Made by a program: the position numbers and the translations under genes
From: Mesoterricola silvestris
GTDB lineage: Bacteria; Acidobacteriota; Holophagae; Holophagales; Holophagaceae
NCBI RefSeq assembly: GCF_030295405.1
Contig: NZ_AP027080.1
Coordinates: forward strand, 1,426,001-1,490,000
Reading direction: 5' to 3'
DNA: 64,000 nt
Shown: one piece after another, positions 47,101 through 55,157 of the stretch
How the letters are laid out: the number at the start of each line of letters is the position of its first letter
Numbering within the stretch: position 1 is the stretch's first letter
The notes under the pieces: generated by a model
Databases searched by the model: none
What the model was told of the DNA's origin: nothing
Seen by the model: only the letters and a program-made list of their open reading frames with translations

Positions 47101-47362
47101 TGGATATCACGTAGCAAATAGCCTTGGGAAGGGAATAGGAATTCCTTTCCAGGCTGGTTACGGATGGTTTTCCGAAAGCGTGTCTTCCTCTGCAGAGGTT
47201 TCTGAGCGATTGAAGGGCTTGAGCTTTACTCTTGGTGCTGCGGCAGCTGGTGGTGTGAACGCTGTCGGGTCTACCCCGATCATTCCTGCGAGTCAAACGG
47301 CAGCCGAGGTGAGTTTTGGACCGCCTTCCGCGAGTGTAGGCGTGAGTTGGGGTTGGAATTGA
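43961..47362 (+). CDS. RHS-repeat protein, C-terminal part with variable toxin-like tip
   Basis: 1,133 residues in the +1 frame relative to the N-terminal part; homologous sequence begins at about RQVTADGALTSTQSYSLG. Many YD/RHS repeats follow, such as TYDGRGRVTTLQRGG, TYDGNGNPASLQERS, TFDGLGRLKTHTP and TYDSAGRMRSVTYPDGR. The RHS core near 46500-46670 has GLIYMRGRFYSPAWHRFLNS, NQYAYCGG and PFMLTDPSGLD, the conserved end of the encapsulating shell. The last ~230 residues after DPSGL are a separate tip, encoded by clearly AT-richer DNA and matching no family I recognise; its tail is Gly/Ser-rich and ends ASVGVSWGWN. This is the layout of a polymorphic toxin. ATG 43961 is only where the open frame has an ATG, not a proven start. 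Confidence 0.85.
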   Translation: MTRPSRQVTADGALTSTQSYSLGSPVGLDGTISAKESWKTTTTNMPDRIQTRVIDAAYGTPISETLASGSYFMTRYYTYDRHPEFLDPARTTSVRDVRSDPSGPQANPPTQSTTFDATTFLPLGTYLDGGSSVGQIGRAFTYASSGNLSGHLQTVTNYATGAVFSAAGVATQTCALDPATALPSSLSVTYDGPAGYTNAFSNGWTAYDTADRPTTSTDGLGVVTQTTYDGRGRVTTLQRGGQSDVTFTYPSETTWTSTQNLRNTVVNLDAFGRVKTRLRGVDGVTEICTYDGNGNPASLQERSSAGNSRVQARTFDGLGRLKTHTPLRGPMVTYSYSTDSSGGQVTSIAYSGQSFTTSTTQDCWGQTVASTDPYATVTTTRYDAMGHVVSLTTTPAGLVGQTRTFTYNAAGLLVNRTSPETGTTTFGPTFNQLGLPLTVTEGTGRARTISYDGLGRIRTVVNGTDQAITHFNGLRISTCSTTSAGQASSIQYTLDDYGRLQAEQVLPPGATTPWNQSYTYDSAGRMRSVTYPDGRIVGYVFDDTGNFGRTTSVTVNGATFANVTYDEFGWGNRRTLTFVSTGSSNTWEYTSDGTQLSSQTVNPVGSSAIVRNYAYDALNHLNQAGEWASLSHDFLGRLTSASGDGVSATFSHDGYGNNTYSQAGSAAGFNNFAYLPLPSNRATASDTSGAATGWSYNANGEALTAGTALGSVYPQLGLAWDGLDRLSSSSLPGFTESYGYLPNGLRVQRLNSADPSQNRRYAYAFTGNLLAEYTGSGNTWSWLGDIVYLGSQAIAEFSNAGTLELHADHLGTPKVLTSGQTGALLGIQAFGPFGEPRGSYLTLTGYTGHQQADSTGLIYMRGRFYSPAWHRFLNSDQGADPNQPNQYAYCGGSPFMLTDPSGLDSSGYWVYLITCNGAGIYVSTSKEDAESALINYQAHGTEKYGSDAQFQMTGTYYSMDSKSTTPSFQTDSGRWVTLTSSGEWIYGIAPITEAGDSRSSQTDVQFDKPKIWFGDIRYPERPTIGDYAFKTLGLGPASVTLYTDKFGGYHVANSLGKGIGIPFQAGYGWFSESVSSSAEVSERLKGLSFTLGAAAAGGVNAVGSTPIIPASQTAAEVSFGPPSASVGVSWGWN

Positions 47363-47375
47363 AAGGAGTCCAGGA

Positions 47376-47708
47376 ATGAAAATGCGTCGGCTGCTTGTTA
47401 ATACACTCGGTATCCTCACGGTATTGCCTGTGATTGGCTTGATAGGCATTGGCATTTGTTTGGCAACTGGGCATGTATTTCCAATATTATTTGGAACAGA
47501 AGAGAACGGACATGTCGGTATAGCCATTATTGCTTTAGTTCTTAGTTGGTTTGTTCTGATAATCATTTATATTCTACATTCATACAGCAACGCTTCTTTG
47601 TCTAAATCTGAAAAAGATAAATGGAGAATACTATTTTCGGTCATTCCATATATTGCAATGCTTAAATATTGGTACAAATTCATGTATGAAAACGGGAGGA
47701 AGGAATGA
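47376..47708 (+). CDS. small membrane protein, candidate immunity protein for the RHS toxin
   Basis: 110 residues starting 13 bases after the RHS stop, with GGAGTCCAGGA upstream. Two strong membrane helices (LGILTVLPVIGLIGIGICLA and GIAIIALVLSWFVLIIIYIL) and a third hydrophobic stretch (RILFSVIPYIAMLKYWYKFM) with a basic C-terminus. The coding DNA is very AT-rich for this genome (20 G/C in 60 bases at 47581-47640). No family recognised. Position, size, composition and coupling to the toxin tip argue for immunity function; a membrane location would suit a toxin acting at the inner membrane. That is inference. Confidence 0.72.
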   Translation: MKMRRLLVNTLGILTVLPVIGLIGIGICLATGHVFPILFGTEENGHVGIAIIALVLSWFVLIIIYILHSYSNASLSKSEKDKWRILFSVIPYIAMLKYWYKFMYENGRKE

Positions 47709-47993
47709 GTTTTCGCAAGCAGCGTGGAGGGTCAGTTCTGGTGTGTTAGATGCAACATCTGCTTGTGTCAATTGACAAGTTTAAAATCAGAGCATCCGGC
47801 GCTTCCGTTTGCATAATTTGCAATTTATAGGATGAAGCTTGCACTTTGCTCTGCCTTCCAGAAGTCTCTTCGTCTGACGGTTCCTGGAACGTGCTTTTAC
47901 GCTTGGACACACCCCTCGCTCTAGCCGCAGCCCACGCCTTCTTGAAAGCCGCCCCTGCCCACGGCAGTATAAAGGCATACCTAGGAGATTCTC
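47709..47993. other. AT-rich non-coding remnant between the immunity gene and Kelch genes
   Basis: These 285 bases keep the low G+C of the toxin tip for about the first half, then return to the genome average. A perfect 12-base palindrome TGTCAATTGACA sits near 47766. A 14-codon open frame (MSFRKQRGGSVLVC) overlaps the immunity stop. It could be a relic of a displaced toxin or immunity cassette, but nothing is recognisable. TATAAA near 47967 and AGGAG before ATG 47994 may serve the next gene. Confidence 0.35.
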
Positions 47994-49481
47994 ATGGACC
48001 TTTTCTCTGGCAAAGGCATGGGCTGCCTTGGCCTAGGCGTCCTCGTGATCGTCCTTGCGGTGTCCTGCCCCATGATGATCAGCGGGCCCAGCGATCCAGT
48101 TCTGTTCGAGACCAAGGCCGTCACCGTGGCGCCCGGCGAACTGTTCCGCGTCAGTGTCCGCCTGCTGGGACCCGAGCAGAAGATGGGCCGCGTCGCCTAC
48201 GATTTCCAGCCCGGAAGCCCCAAAGGGGGGCCCAAGTGGGCCTTCGAGGGCGACGGATCGATGGGCTCCAAGCCTGACGGGGTCGTGCTGGGCGGCAACG
48301 TGATCAGCCTGATGTGCCTCGCCCCGAGCCAGCCGGGCACCTACACGCTGAAGGGGTCCTACCCCGGGTGGTTCACGCCCTCCCTCAAGTGCCAGGTGAC
48401 GGCGGCCCGGGCCGGGGACCTGGTGGGGCCTGCGATGGGGCTCGTGGTCCCGGAAATGGAAGCCGGCAGGTTGTCCTGGCGGTGGGCCGTGGGACCGGTC
48501 CTGGAGGATTGCTCCGCGACCCTTCTCGAGGACGGCAGCGTCCTGGTGGCGGGTGGCTGGGAGGACCGGGCCTCCCGGAGGGCCTCGGACCAGGCGTTCC
48601 GCTACTGGCCTGCGTCCCGCAAGACCGTGGCCGTGGGGCCCATGATGAAGGGTCGCGCCCTCCAGGAATGGGTGAGGCTCAAGGATGGCCGGGTGCTGCT
48701 CTACGGGGGCGCGGGGACCTCCGACGGGGAGGTCTTCGACCCGGCCTCCAACACCTTCCGGCTGGTGACAGGGGTGACCCTGGAGGGCTTCGGGATCCGG
48801 CTCTGCCTTCTCAAGGATGGCCAAGTGCTTGGCATTCCCTGCGTCGGGGAGGATGGAGTCCAGGGGCTTCCCGGACCACCCTCCGCGTTCCTTCTGGACG
48901 GGAAGACCCTGGCCCTTCGGGGGACCATACCCGTCCTGAGCCTGCGGGAGAACCCAACGATCACGGCCCTTCCCGACGGCGGGGCCCTGGTGGTGGGCCC
49001 GCCACCGAATCCCGGGGACCCGGACCGCTTCCTGGCGCCGGACCCCGGAAGCCTGACGGAGCGCTTTGACGCGGCCAGCCGCAGCTTCCGGCCTGGCCCC
49101 CTCGTGCTGCGGGGCCGGCGTGACCACCAGGCCCTGGCCTTCCCGGATGGCAGGGTGCTCATCCTGGGGGGCTGGTCCAACGCCTACGCCTCCCCTGGCA
49201 TGTCGGGACGCAGCCTCGTGGAGCAGGCGGAATGGTTCGATCCCGCCACCGGAGCCTTCGTGGACGGGGATACCTTTCGCTCCCTGGACACGGAACCCGC
49301 GGCCGTCCTCCAGGACGGAAGTCTTCTCTACGGCGCGGGCACCCGGCTTTTTCGCGGCTTCCCGGCCCGGGGCCGCGCGGTCGCGAACGCGCTCATCCCC
49401 CACCGGATGGTGCCGCTCCCGGACGGAAGGGTCCTCCTCCTGAGCCGGGCAAGTCTGGCCACCCAGCTCCTCTATCCCTGA
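47994..49481 (+). CDS. Kelch-repeat lipoprotein
   Basis: 495 residues with a lipobox (VLAVSCPMM). An N-terminal Ig-like segment (VAPGELFRVSVRLLG) precedes Kelch-type beta-propeller repeats: ATLLEDGSVLVAGGWEDRAS, LKDGRVLLYGGAGTSDGEVF, ITALPDGGALVVGPPPN, LAFPDGRVLILGGWSNAY and LPDGRVLLLSRAS. Such propellers bind proteins or carbohydrates or form galactose-oxidase-like scaffolds, but no oxidase residues are evident. Eight bases before a second, related gene, so the two form an operon; probably surface-exposed. Confidence 0.8.
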   Translation: MDLFSGKGMGCLGLGVLVIVLAVSCPMMISGPSDPVLFETKAVTVAPGELFRVSVRLLGPEQKMGRVAYDFQPGSPKGGPKWAFEGDGSMGSKPDGVVLGGNVISLMCLAPSQPGTYTLKGSYPGWFTPSLKCQVTAARAGDLVGPAMGLVVPEMEAGRLSWRWAVGPVLEDCSATLLEDGSVLVAGGWEDRASRRASDQAFRYWPASRKTVAVGPMMKGRALQEWVRLKDGRVLLYGGAGTSDGEVFDPASNTFRLVTGVTLEGFGIRLCLLKDGQVLGIPCVGEDGVQGLPGPPSAFLLDGKTLALRGTIPVLSLRENPTITALPDGGALVVGPPPNPGDPDRFLAPDPGSLTERFDAASRSFRPGPLVLRGRRDHQALAFPDGRVLILGGWSNAYASPGMSGRSLVEQAEWFDPATGAFVDGDTFRSLDTEPAAVLQDGSLLYGAGTRLFRGFPARGRAVANALIPHRMVPLPDGRVLLLSRASLATQLLYP

Positions 49482-49488
49482 GGATCCC

Positions 49489-50883
49489 ATGTCGCCAAGC
49501 AGATTCCTGTTCGCCGGCCCCGTCCTGGCCGGCCTCCTCCTGGTAGGCATGCTGCTGTGTCCTGGAATACCGCGGCACGGCCGCCGCATCCCATGGCAGA
49601 TCGAGCCGGCTGAGGTGGTGACCACAGTGGGAGAACGGATTTCCCTCGTCCCCTTCCAGATCGATCCGAGCACGTCCCAGCCCCGCGGATTCCGCTGGAG
49701 CATGGAGGGGCCGGGGCCTTTCGGCACCATCAGCCCCGAGGGCCTGCTGGCCGCGCCGGATACTCCCGGGTCGTTCACCGTCGTTGCCACCTGCCGGAAG
49801 GACGGAACGGTCCTGAAGGTGCCGGTGCGCATCTGCCCCGCGGTGAAGGGATGGAGCACGAGCATGCCGTCCATGGGCTGGGGCCGGTCGGCCCCGGCGG
49901 TGGCGCTGCTGGATGGGGGCGGCCTCCTCGTCGCGGGACAGGAAGACCCTCGATCCTCAGGGGGCTATCGGCCGGGGATCGCCCCGCCGGAGCATTGGAA
50001 CCCCCTGAACCAAATGTGGAATCCCTTGCCGCCCATGGCTCGGCCCCGAAATGGTTTCCATCTTCTCCCGCTGTCCGAGGGGCGTGCTTTGGCGGTGGGA
50101 GGCGTCGGGGAGGACGAGGCGGCGGTCCGGGGCCTGGAGATGTTCGAACCGGGGCCTGAGCGGTTCCGGGAGGTCGGGGGGACCCTTTTCGAATACCAGG
50201 ACCCCGCCCTGGCAATTCTACGGGATGGATCGGTCCTGGTGACCGGCGCCTCCCCCGACGAAGACCTCTACCGCTTCCGAAAGGAGCCCGGCGATGTCCG
50301 GGCGGAGCTTCTCCGATGGGACCCGGAGGCCCACAGCTACCAAGCCTCGCCCCTTTCCGCGCCCCCGGGGGCCTACCAGAAGGCGGTCGTACTGCCTTCG
50401 GGCCGGGTGCTCCTGGTGGGTTTCCATTCCAATGCCCTGTTCGACCCCGGCACGGGACGTTTCGGGAACCGGCTACCCTTCGGTGGCCGCCACGCCTTTG
50501 ACGACGGTCAGGGCAGGGTGCTGGTGGTGGGTCCCCTAGGGTCAAATCCCAACCTGTTCCACGTCCGCCAGGTAGACGCGGAGGCGGGAAAGACCTTGCA
50601 CGAATGGGACGTGGTCGCCTCCGAAGGCGCCGCCGTGGTGCGGCTCGGTGACGGGCGCCTCCTTTTCGCCGGGGGGCGTTTCCCGACCAAGGACAAGGCG
50701 GATGTGGTGCTCTTCGACCCGTCATCCGGGCTCCGCGCGGAACTGGCGGGCCTGCTGCATCGTCGTGCCCGGGCCACGGCCCTGCTGGGGCAGGACGGCA
50801 GAGCCCTCTTCATCGGGGGGGATCTGCAATCGGATCTGCCGACGATGATCGTCGAACGCTACGAGGTTCAGGGAGCCAGGTAG
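49489..50883 (+). CDS. Kelch-like secreted protein, paralogue of its neighbour
   Basis: 464 residues. An N-terminal membrane anchor or signal (FLFAGPVLAGLLLVGMLLC), then a Big/Ig-like region (WQIEPAEVVTTVGERISLVP, GTISPEGLLAAPDTPGSFTV) and propeller repeats: VALLDGGGLLVAGQEDP, LPLSEGRALAVGGVGED, LAILRDGSVLVTGASPDED, VVLPSGRVLLVGFHSN and VRLGDGRLLFAGGRFPTK. The same architecture as the preceding lipoprotein but diverged, which suggests an old tandem duplication. Whether the pair has anything to do with the RHS protein upstream is unknown. Confidence 0.78.
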   Translation: MSPSRFLFAGPVLAGLLLVGMLLCPGIPRHGRRIPWQIEPAEVVTTVGERISLVPFQIDPSTSQPRGFRWSMEGPGPFGTISPEGLLAAPDTPGSFTVVATCRKDGTVLKVPVRICPAVKGWSTSMPSMGWGRSAPAVALLDGGGLLVAGQEDPRSSGGYRPGIAPPEHWNPLNQMWNPLPPMARPRNGFHLLPLSEGRALAVGGVGEDEAAVRGLEMFEPGPERFREVGGTLFEYQDPALAILRDGSVLVTGASPDEDLYRFRKEPGDVRAELLRWDPEAHSYQASPLSAPPGAYQKAVVLPSGRVLLVGFHSNALFDPGTGRFGNRLPFGGRHAFDDGQGRVLVVGPLGSNPNLFHVRQVDAEAGKTLHEWDVVASEGAAVVRLGDGRLLFAGGRFPTKDKADVVLFDPSSGLRAELAGLLHRRARATALLGQDGRALFIGGDLQSDLPTMIVERYEVQGAR

Positions 50884-50917
50884 TCTCAAACCACCCGAAT
50901 GCCAGTTGGGACCGGAA

Positions 50918-53900
50918 TCAACGCTGTCCCCCCACCCCCTCCCCCTTGGGCCTGCCCACCCAGGCATAGAAGCTGGGCAGCGCAAGCAGCGTGAACAGGG
51001 TGCTGGTGACGAGGCCTCCCACCATCGCGATGGCCAGGGGGCGCTCCAGTTCCGATCCGCCGAACCCGAAGAGCATGGGCATCAGGCCGAGGATGGCGGC
51101 CCCGGCGGTCATGAGCTTGGGGCGCACGCGGCCGAGGCTGGCCTCCCGGAGGGCCTCCTGGAAGGGCACCCCCTTCGCCATCAGGTCCTTGGCCTGGGTG
51201 ATGAGCACGAGGCTGTTCTGCACCGCCACGCCGAAGAGGCCGATCATGCCCACGATGGAGCTGATGTTCCAGGTCTCCCCGGCCAGCCACAGCGCGAAGA
51301 GGGCGCCGGCGAAGGCGTCGGGCAGGGTGGCCACCACGACGAAGACCTCCTTCCAGCGCTTGAGGGCCAGGTAGAGCAGGCCCATCACCAGGGACAGGGC
51401 GGCGGCGATGGCGAGGCCGAGGCGGCGCTGGGTCTCCCGGGCCTCCTCGATCTTGCCCCCCAGCTGGACGGAGGTGCCCTCCGGGAGCCGCAGGCCGGCC
51501 ATGGCCTTCTCGATGCGCCGGGCGGTGCCGCCCAGGTCGCCCGAGGTGCGGATATTGAGCCCGATGCGGCGCTGGGCGGATTCGCGCCGCACCAGGGTGG
51601 GGGTGGAGGCCTCGGCGAAGCGCACCACCTGGCCCAGGTTCAGGGCGCGGCCATCCTCCAGGACCAGGGGGGTGTCCTTCAGGGTCTCGGGGCTCACGCG
51701 GCCGTCGTTGGGGAAGCGCACGACGCGCTCGATGCGCTGGGGGCCGTCGAAGCGCACCTCGGATTCCAGGCCCTGGAGCGCGGCCTGGAGGGTCCGGGCC
51801 ACCAGGGTGCGCGGGACGCCCAGGCGCCGCAGCGCCTCCTCGTCCAGGACGGCCCGCCACCGGGGCATGGGGTCGGGGGTGTCGGCGGTGACGCTGCGGA
51901 CGCCCTCCAGGCCCGAAAGGCGCTCCCGGAGCGCCGGGATCGCGCCCCGCACCGCCTCCAGGTCCCGGTTGAAGAGCTTGACCTGGATGTCGGCGGGGGT
52001 GCCGCCGATGCCTTCGGCGATGCGCTCCTGCATGGGGGTGTTCACCTCCACGGGGAAGGGCATGGCCTCGGCGGCCTCCAGCACCTCCCTGGCCACGCCC
52101 CGCTCATCGGCGCCGGGGGCCAGGATGACCATGACCTCGCTGTCGGTGATGGGGCAGGGATCCTCCGTCACTTCGGCGCGGCCGCTGCGGCGGTACACGG
52201 ACTGCACCCCGGGGATGGCCTTCAGCCGCGCATCCAGGTGCACATTGGCCTGGTCCACGGCCTCGAGGCTGCTTTCCGCGGGCACCTTGGAAAGCAGCAT
52301 GAAGGCCCGCTCATCCAGGGTGGGCAGGAAATTGGTGCCGAGGCGGAAGGCGAGCCAGATGCTGGGCACCGTCAGGGCCAGGGCCGCCACGCGCACCGTG
52401 GGGCCGTGGCGCAGGGCCCATTCCAGGGCGGGCCGGTAGATCCCCTTGAGGGCCGTGACGAAGCGCGGTTCCTCCAGGGAGCTGCCGGGAGGCAGGAAGC
52501 GCTCCACCAGGGCGGGCACCAGGGTGAAGGTGAGCACGAGGCTGATGGTCATGGCCGAGGCCACGGCCATGGCCAGGGGCGCGTAGAGCTTGCCGGCGAT
52601 CCCCCCCATGGAAAGCAGGGGGATGAAGACCGCCAGGATCACCAGCACCGCGATGAGGATGGGCGCCGAGACCTCCGCCGCGGCCCGGGTGAGGGCCACC
52701 CGGCGCGGCTCCACGCGCTCCCGGTGCTCGTGGAGCCGGTGGGCGAGGTTCTCCACCATGATCACGCTGGCGTCCACCAGCAGGCCCACGGAGATGGCCA
52801 GGCCGCCCAGGGTCATGGCGTTGAGGCCGAGCCCCGAGAAGTGCAGGGGGATGGCGGCCCCGAAGGTGGCCAGGGGCAGCACCGCCAGCACCAGCGTGGC
52901 CCCCCGGGCGTTGCCCAGGAGGAGCACCAGGACGAGGGCGACGAAGACGCCGCCCACCAGCAGGGCCAGGGTGACGCCGTCCAGGGCGCCCGTGACGAGG
53001 CGGCCCTGGTCGTAGATCGTCTCCAGGCGCATGCCCTCCGGGAGGCCCTTGCGGAGTTCGGCCACGGCCCCGCGCACCCCCTCGGCCACGTCCAGGGTGG
53101 CCGCCGTGGGCTGCTTCACGATGCGCAGGCTCACGTCCTCGTGGCCGTCGTGCCGGGCCAGGCCGCGCCGGAAGGCGGGGGCCTCGCGGATCTCCGCCAC
53201 CTCGCCCAGGGTGACGATCCCCTTGGCGGCCTGCACCGGAAGCTGGCGCACCTCCTCCGGGGTTGCGGCCAGGTTGCCCACGGTCATGAACCAGCCCTTG
53301 TCCTGGATCTCCAGCACGCCCGCGGCCAGGTCCTGGTTGCTCTGTTCCAGGGCGGTCATCACGCGGTCCAGGCCCACGCCCAGGAAGCGCACCTTCTCCG
53401 GGATGAGGGTGATCTGCAGGGAGCGCTCCTGGCCCCCCAGGCGCTCCACCCGAGCCACGCCCGGAACGGCCTGGAGCCGGGGCGCCAGCACCTGGTCGGT
53501 GTGGTCCCGCAGGCGCATGGGATCCACCTTCTCGCCCTCCAGGACGATCTCCATGAGCTCCTGGAGGCGCCCGGAGGCGCTGGTCATGAGGGGCGGGCGG
53601 GTCCCCGCGGGGAAGGCGCCCACCACGCCGGATAGCCGTTCCGCCACCAGCTGCCGGGCCCGCCAGGGGTCCGTGTCCCCTTCGAAAGTGACGACCACCT
53701 GCACCAGCTCCGGGAGCACCACGGCATTGACCCGCCGGACCCCGGGCATGCCCCCCAGGGCCTGCTCCGTGGGCTGGGCCACGGAGAGCTCCAGTTCCGG
53801 CGTCGCCCGGCCCGGGCTCTGGATGAGCACCGAAAGCACCGGCAGGCTCATGTCGGGGAAGAGGTCCCGCTTGAGTCCGAGAAACGTGAACACGCCCGCC

Positions 53901-54025
53901 AGGCCCCACAGGATGCTGAGGGCGAAGACCCAGCCTCTGCGGGGAAGCAACCAGTCAAACCATCGCCGGATGGGCGTGCGGTGCTCGGGCACGTGGACGG
54001 CGGGGAGATTGGGATCAGTGGCCAT
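50918..54025 (-). CDS. RND efflux transporter, heavy-metal (CusA/CzcA-like) type
   Basis: 1,035 residues with the 12-helix RND layout: a first helix (GWVFALSILWGLAGVFTFLG), a large periplasmic loop, helices around 330-540, a second periplasmic loop and five C-terminal helices. The helix-4 region AISVGLLVDASVIMVENLAH contains the charged proton-relay Asp. It forms an operon with a lipoprotein membrane-fusion protein (11-base overlap) and an outer-membrane factor. The His-rich ends of the fusion protein and the small His/Cys-rich protein upstream suggest metal-ion export, but the substrate is not proven. Confidence 0.92.
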   Translation of the reverse strand: MATDPNLPAVHVPEHRTPIRRWFDWLLPRRGWVFALSILWGLAGVFTFLGLKRDLFPDMSLPVLSVLIQSPGRATPELELSVAQPTEQALGGMPGVRRVNAVVLPELVQVVVTFEGDTDPWRARQLVAERLSGVVGAFPAGTRPPLMTSASGRLQELMEIVLEGEKVDPMRLRDHTDQVLAPRLQAVPGVARVERLGGQERSLQITLIPEKVRFLGVGLDRVMTALEQSNQDLAAGVLEIQDKGWFMTVGNLAATPEEVRQLPVQAAKGIVTLGEVAEIREAPAFRRGLARHDGHEDVSLRIVKQPTAATLDVAEGVRGAVAELRKGLPEGMRLETIYDQGRLVTGALDGVTLALLVGGVFVALVLVLLLGNARGATLVLAVLPLATFGAAIPLHFSGLGLNAMTLGGLAISVGLLVDASVIMVENLAHRLHEHRERVEPRRVALTRAAAEVSAPILIAVLVILAVFIPLLSMGGIAGKLYAPLAMAVASAMTISLVLTFTLVPALVERFLPPGSSLEEPRFVTALKGIYRPALEWALRHGPTVRVAALALTVPSIWLAFRLGTNFLPTLDERAFMLLSKVPAESSLEAVDQANVHLDARLKAIPGVQSVYRRSGRAEVTEDPCPITDSEVMVILAPGADERGVAREVLEAAEAMPFPVEVNTPMQERIAEGIGGTPADIQVKLFNRDLEAVRGAIPALRERLSGLEGVRSVTADTPDPMPRWRAVLDEEALRRLGVPRTLVARTLQAALQGLESEVRFDGPQRIERVVRFPNDGRVSPETLKDTPLVLEDGRALNLGQVVRFAEASTPTLVRRESAQRRIGLNIRTSGDLGGTARRIEKAMAGLRLPEGTSVQLGGKIEEARETQRRLGLAIAAALSLVMGLLYLALKRWKEVFVVVATLPDAFAGALFALWLAGETWNISSIVGMIGLFGVAVQNSLVLITQAKDLMAKGVPFQEALREASLGRVRPKLMTAGAAILGLMPMLFGFGGSELERPLAIAMVGGLVTSTLFTLLALPSFYAWVGRPKGEGVGGQR

Positions 54026-55157
54026 GGCCTTCCTCCTCCCCTTCCGGCTGAGTGCGCTTCTGCTGGTAGGCCTTCAGGAGGTAGGCCCCCTCGGCCACCA
54101 CGGTATCGCCGGATTTCAGGCCCTCCAGCACCAGCACGTCGTCCTTCACTTCGGCGCCGCGCTTCACGGGGCGGAAGGCGGCATGCCCCTTCTCCACCAC
54201 GAAGACGCCCCAGCGGCCCTCCATCTGCTGCAGGGCGGACTGGGGCAGGTAGACGCCCCGCTCCAGGGGCACCTTCACCTCCACCGGGGTGCCGGGGATG
54301 GGCAGGGGGCCCCCCAGGAGGCGCAGGCGGTAGCTGAGGCGCCGGGTGTCCGTGGTGAGGGCGGAGGGGGTGCCCTCCAGCCGCGCCTTCCAAGTCCTGC
54401 CGTTGGCCTGGCGCACCTCGCTGCCGGCGCCGGGGTTCCATTCCTGGGGGCCGGGCTGGGAGAGTTCCAGCCGCACCACGGTGGCCTGGGCCGCCTGGAA
54501 GCTGCCCAGTTCCTGGCCGGCCTCCACGCCCTGGCCCCGCTGCACCTTCCAGGCCACCACGGCCCCGCCGGACGGGGCCTTCAGGGCGAAGCTGGCCCCG
54601 GCGTCGCCGGGCTTGAGCCCCACGGCCTCCAGGCCCAGGCGCGCGGCCTCCTCCTCGGCCCTGGCGGTGTCGGCTTCGCTGCGGGCCGATTCCAGGTCCC
54701 GCCGGGCCCCGGCGCCGGCCTGGAAGAGCCGCTCCTCCCGGGCCAGGTCCGCCTGGGTGCGGCTGAGCCTGGCCTTGGCGGAGATCCACTGGGCCTTGAG
54801 GTGGGCCAGCTCGGGGCTCTGGATGAGCGCGAGCACGGTGCCCGCGCCGCGGGTCTGCCCCGGGGCGGTGAGGATCCGGCTCACGATGCCCTTCACGGGG
54901 CTGCTGAGCAGGGCCTGGGCCGTCTCGTCCCCGATGGCCTCGCCCGGCACCCACCGGGCCTCGAGGCGGGGCTCGGGGACCTTCATGAGGCGCAGGCCGC
55001 GGATGCCCTCCAGCGGAACGGGGCCGCCCCCGGGCTCCGGGGCCTGGGGACCGTGCTCATGGTTTCCCGCCTCCTCCCTGGCGGCTGATTTCCTCGAACA
55101 CCCGGGCCCGGCAAGGAGGAGCAGGGCGAGGGGAAGGCTCATGGCAACGCGGTTCAT
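54015..55157 (-). CDS. RND efflux periplasmic adaptor (membrane fusion) lipoprotein
   Basis: 380 residues. The signal ends LLLLAGPGCSRKS, so a lipoprotein is likely. His-rich patches occur near the N-terminus (GNHEHG) and at the extreme C-terminus (EEEGHGH), as in metal-efflux adaptors of the CusB/CzcB class. Central features: a beta-barrel/lipoyl half (SSPVKGIVSRILTAPGQTRG), an alpha-hairpin (AQWISAKARLSRTQADLARE and following) and the second half (APSGGAVVAWKVQRGQGVEA). Couples the RND pump to the TolC-type channel. ATG 55157 overlaps the TolC-type gene stop. Confidence 0.9.
   Translation of the reverse strand: MNRVAMSLPLALLLLAGPGCSRKSAAREEAGNHEHGPQAPEPGGGPVPLEGIRGLRLMKVPEPRLEARWVPGEAIGDETAQALLSSPVKGIVSRILTAPGQTRGAGTVLALIQSPELAHLKAQWISAKARLSRTQADLAREERLFQAGAGARRDLESARSEADTARAEEEAARLGLEAVGLKPGDAGASFALKAPSGGAVVAWKVQRGQGVEAGQELGSFQAAQATVVRLELSQPGPQEWNPGAGSEVRQANGRTWKARLEGTPSALTTDTRRLSYRLRLLGGPLPIPGTPVEVKVPLERGVYLPQSALQQMEGRWGVFVVEKGHAAFRPVKRGAEVKDDVLVLEGLKSGDTVVAEGAYLLKAYQQKRTQPEGEEEGHGH

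Noticed and set aside
47787-47978. A 63-codon open frame on the minus strand beyond the immunity gene.
   Set aside because: Arg/Lys/Cys-rich with no motif, spans the change in base composition and lacks a ribosome-binding site.
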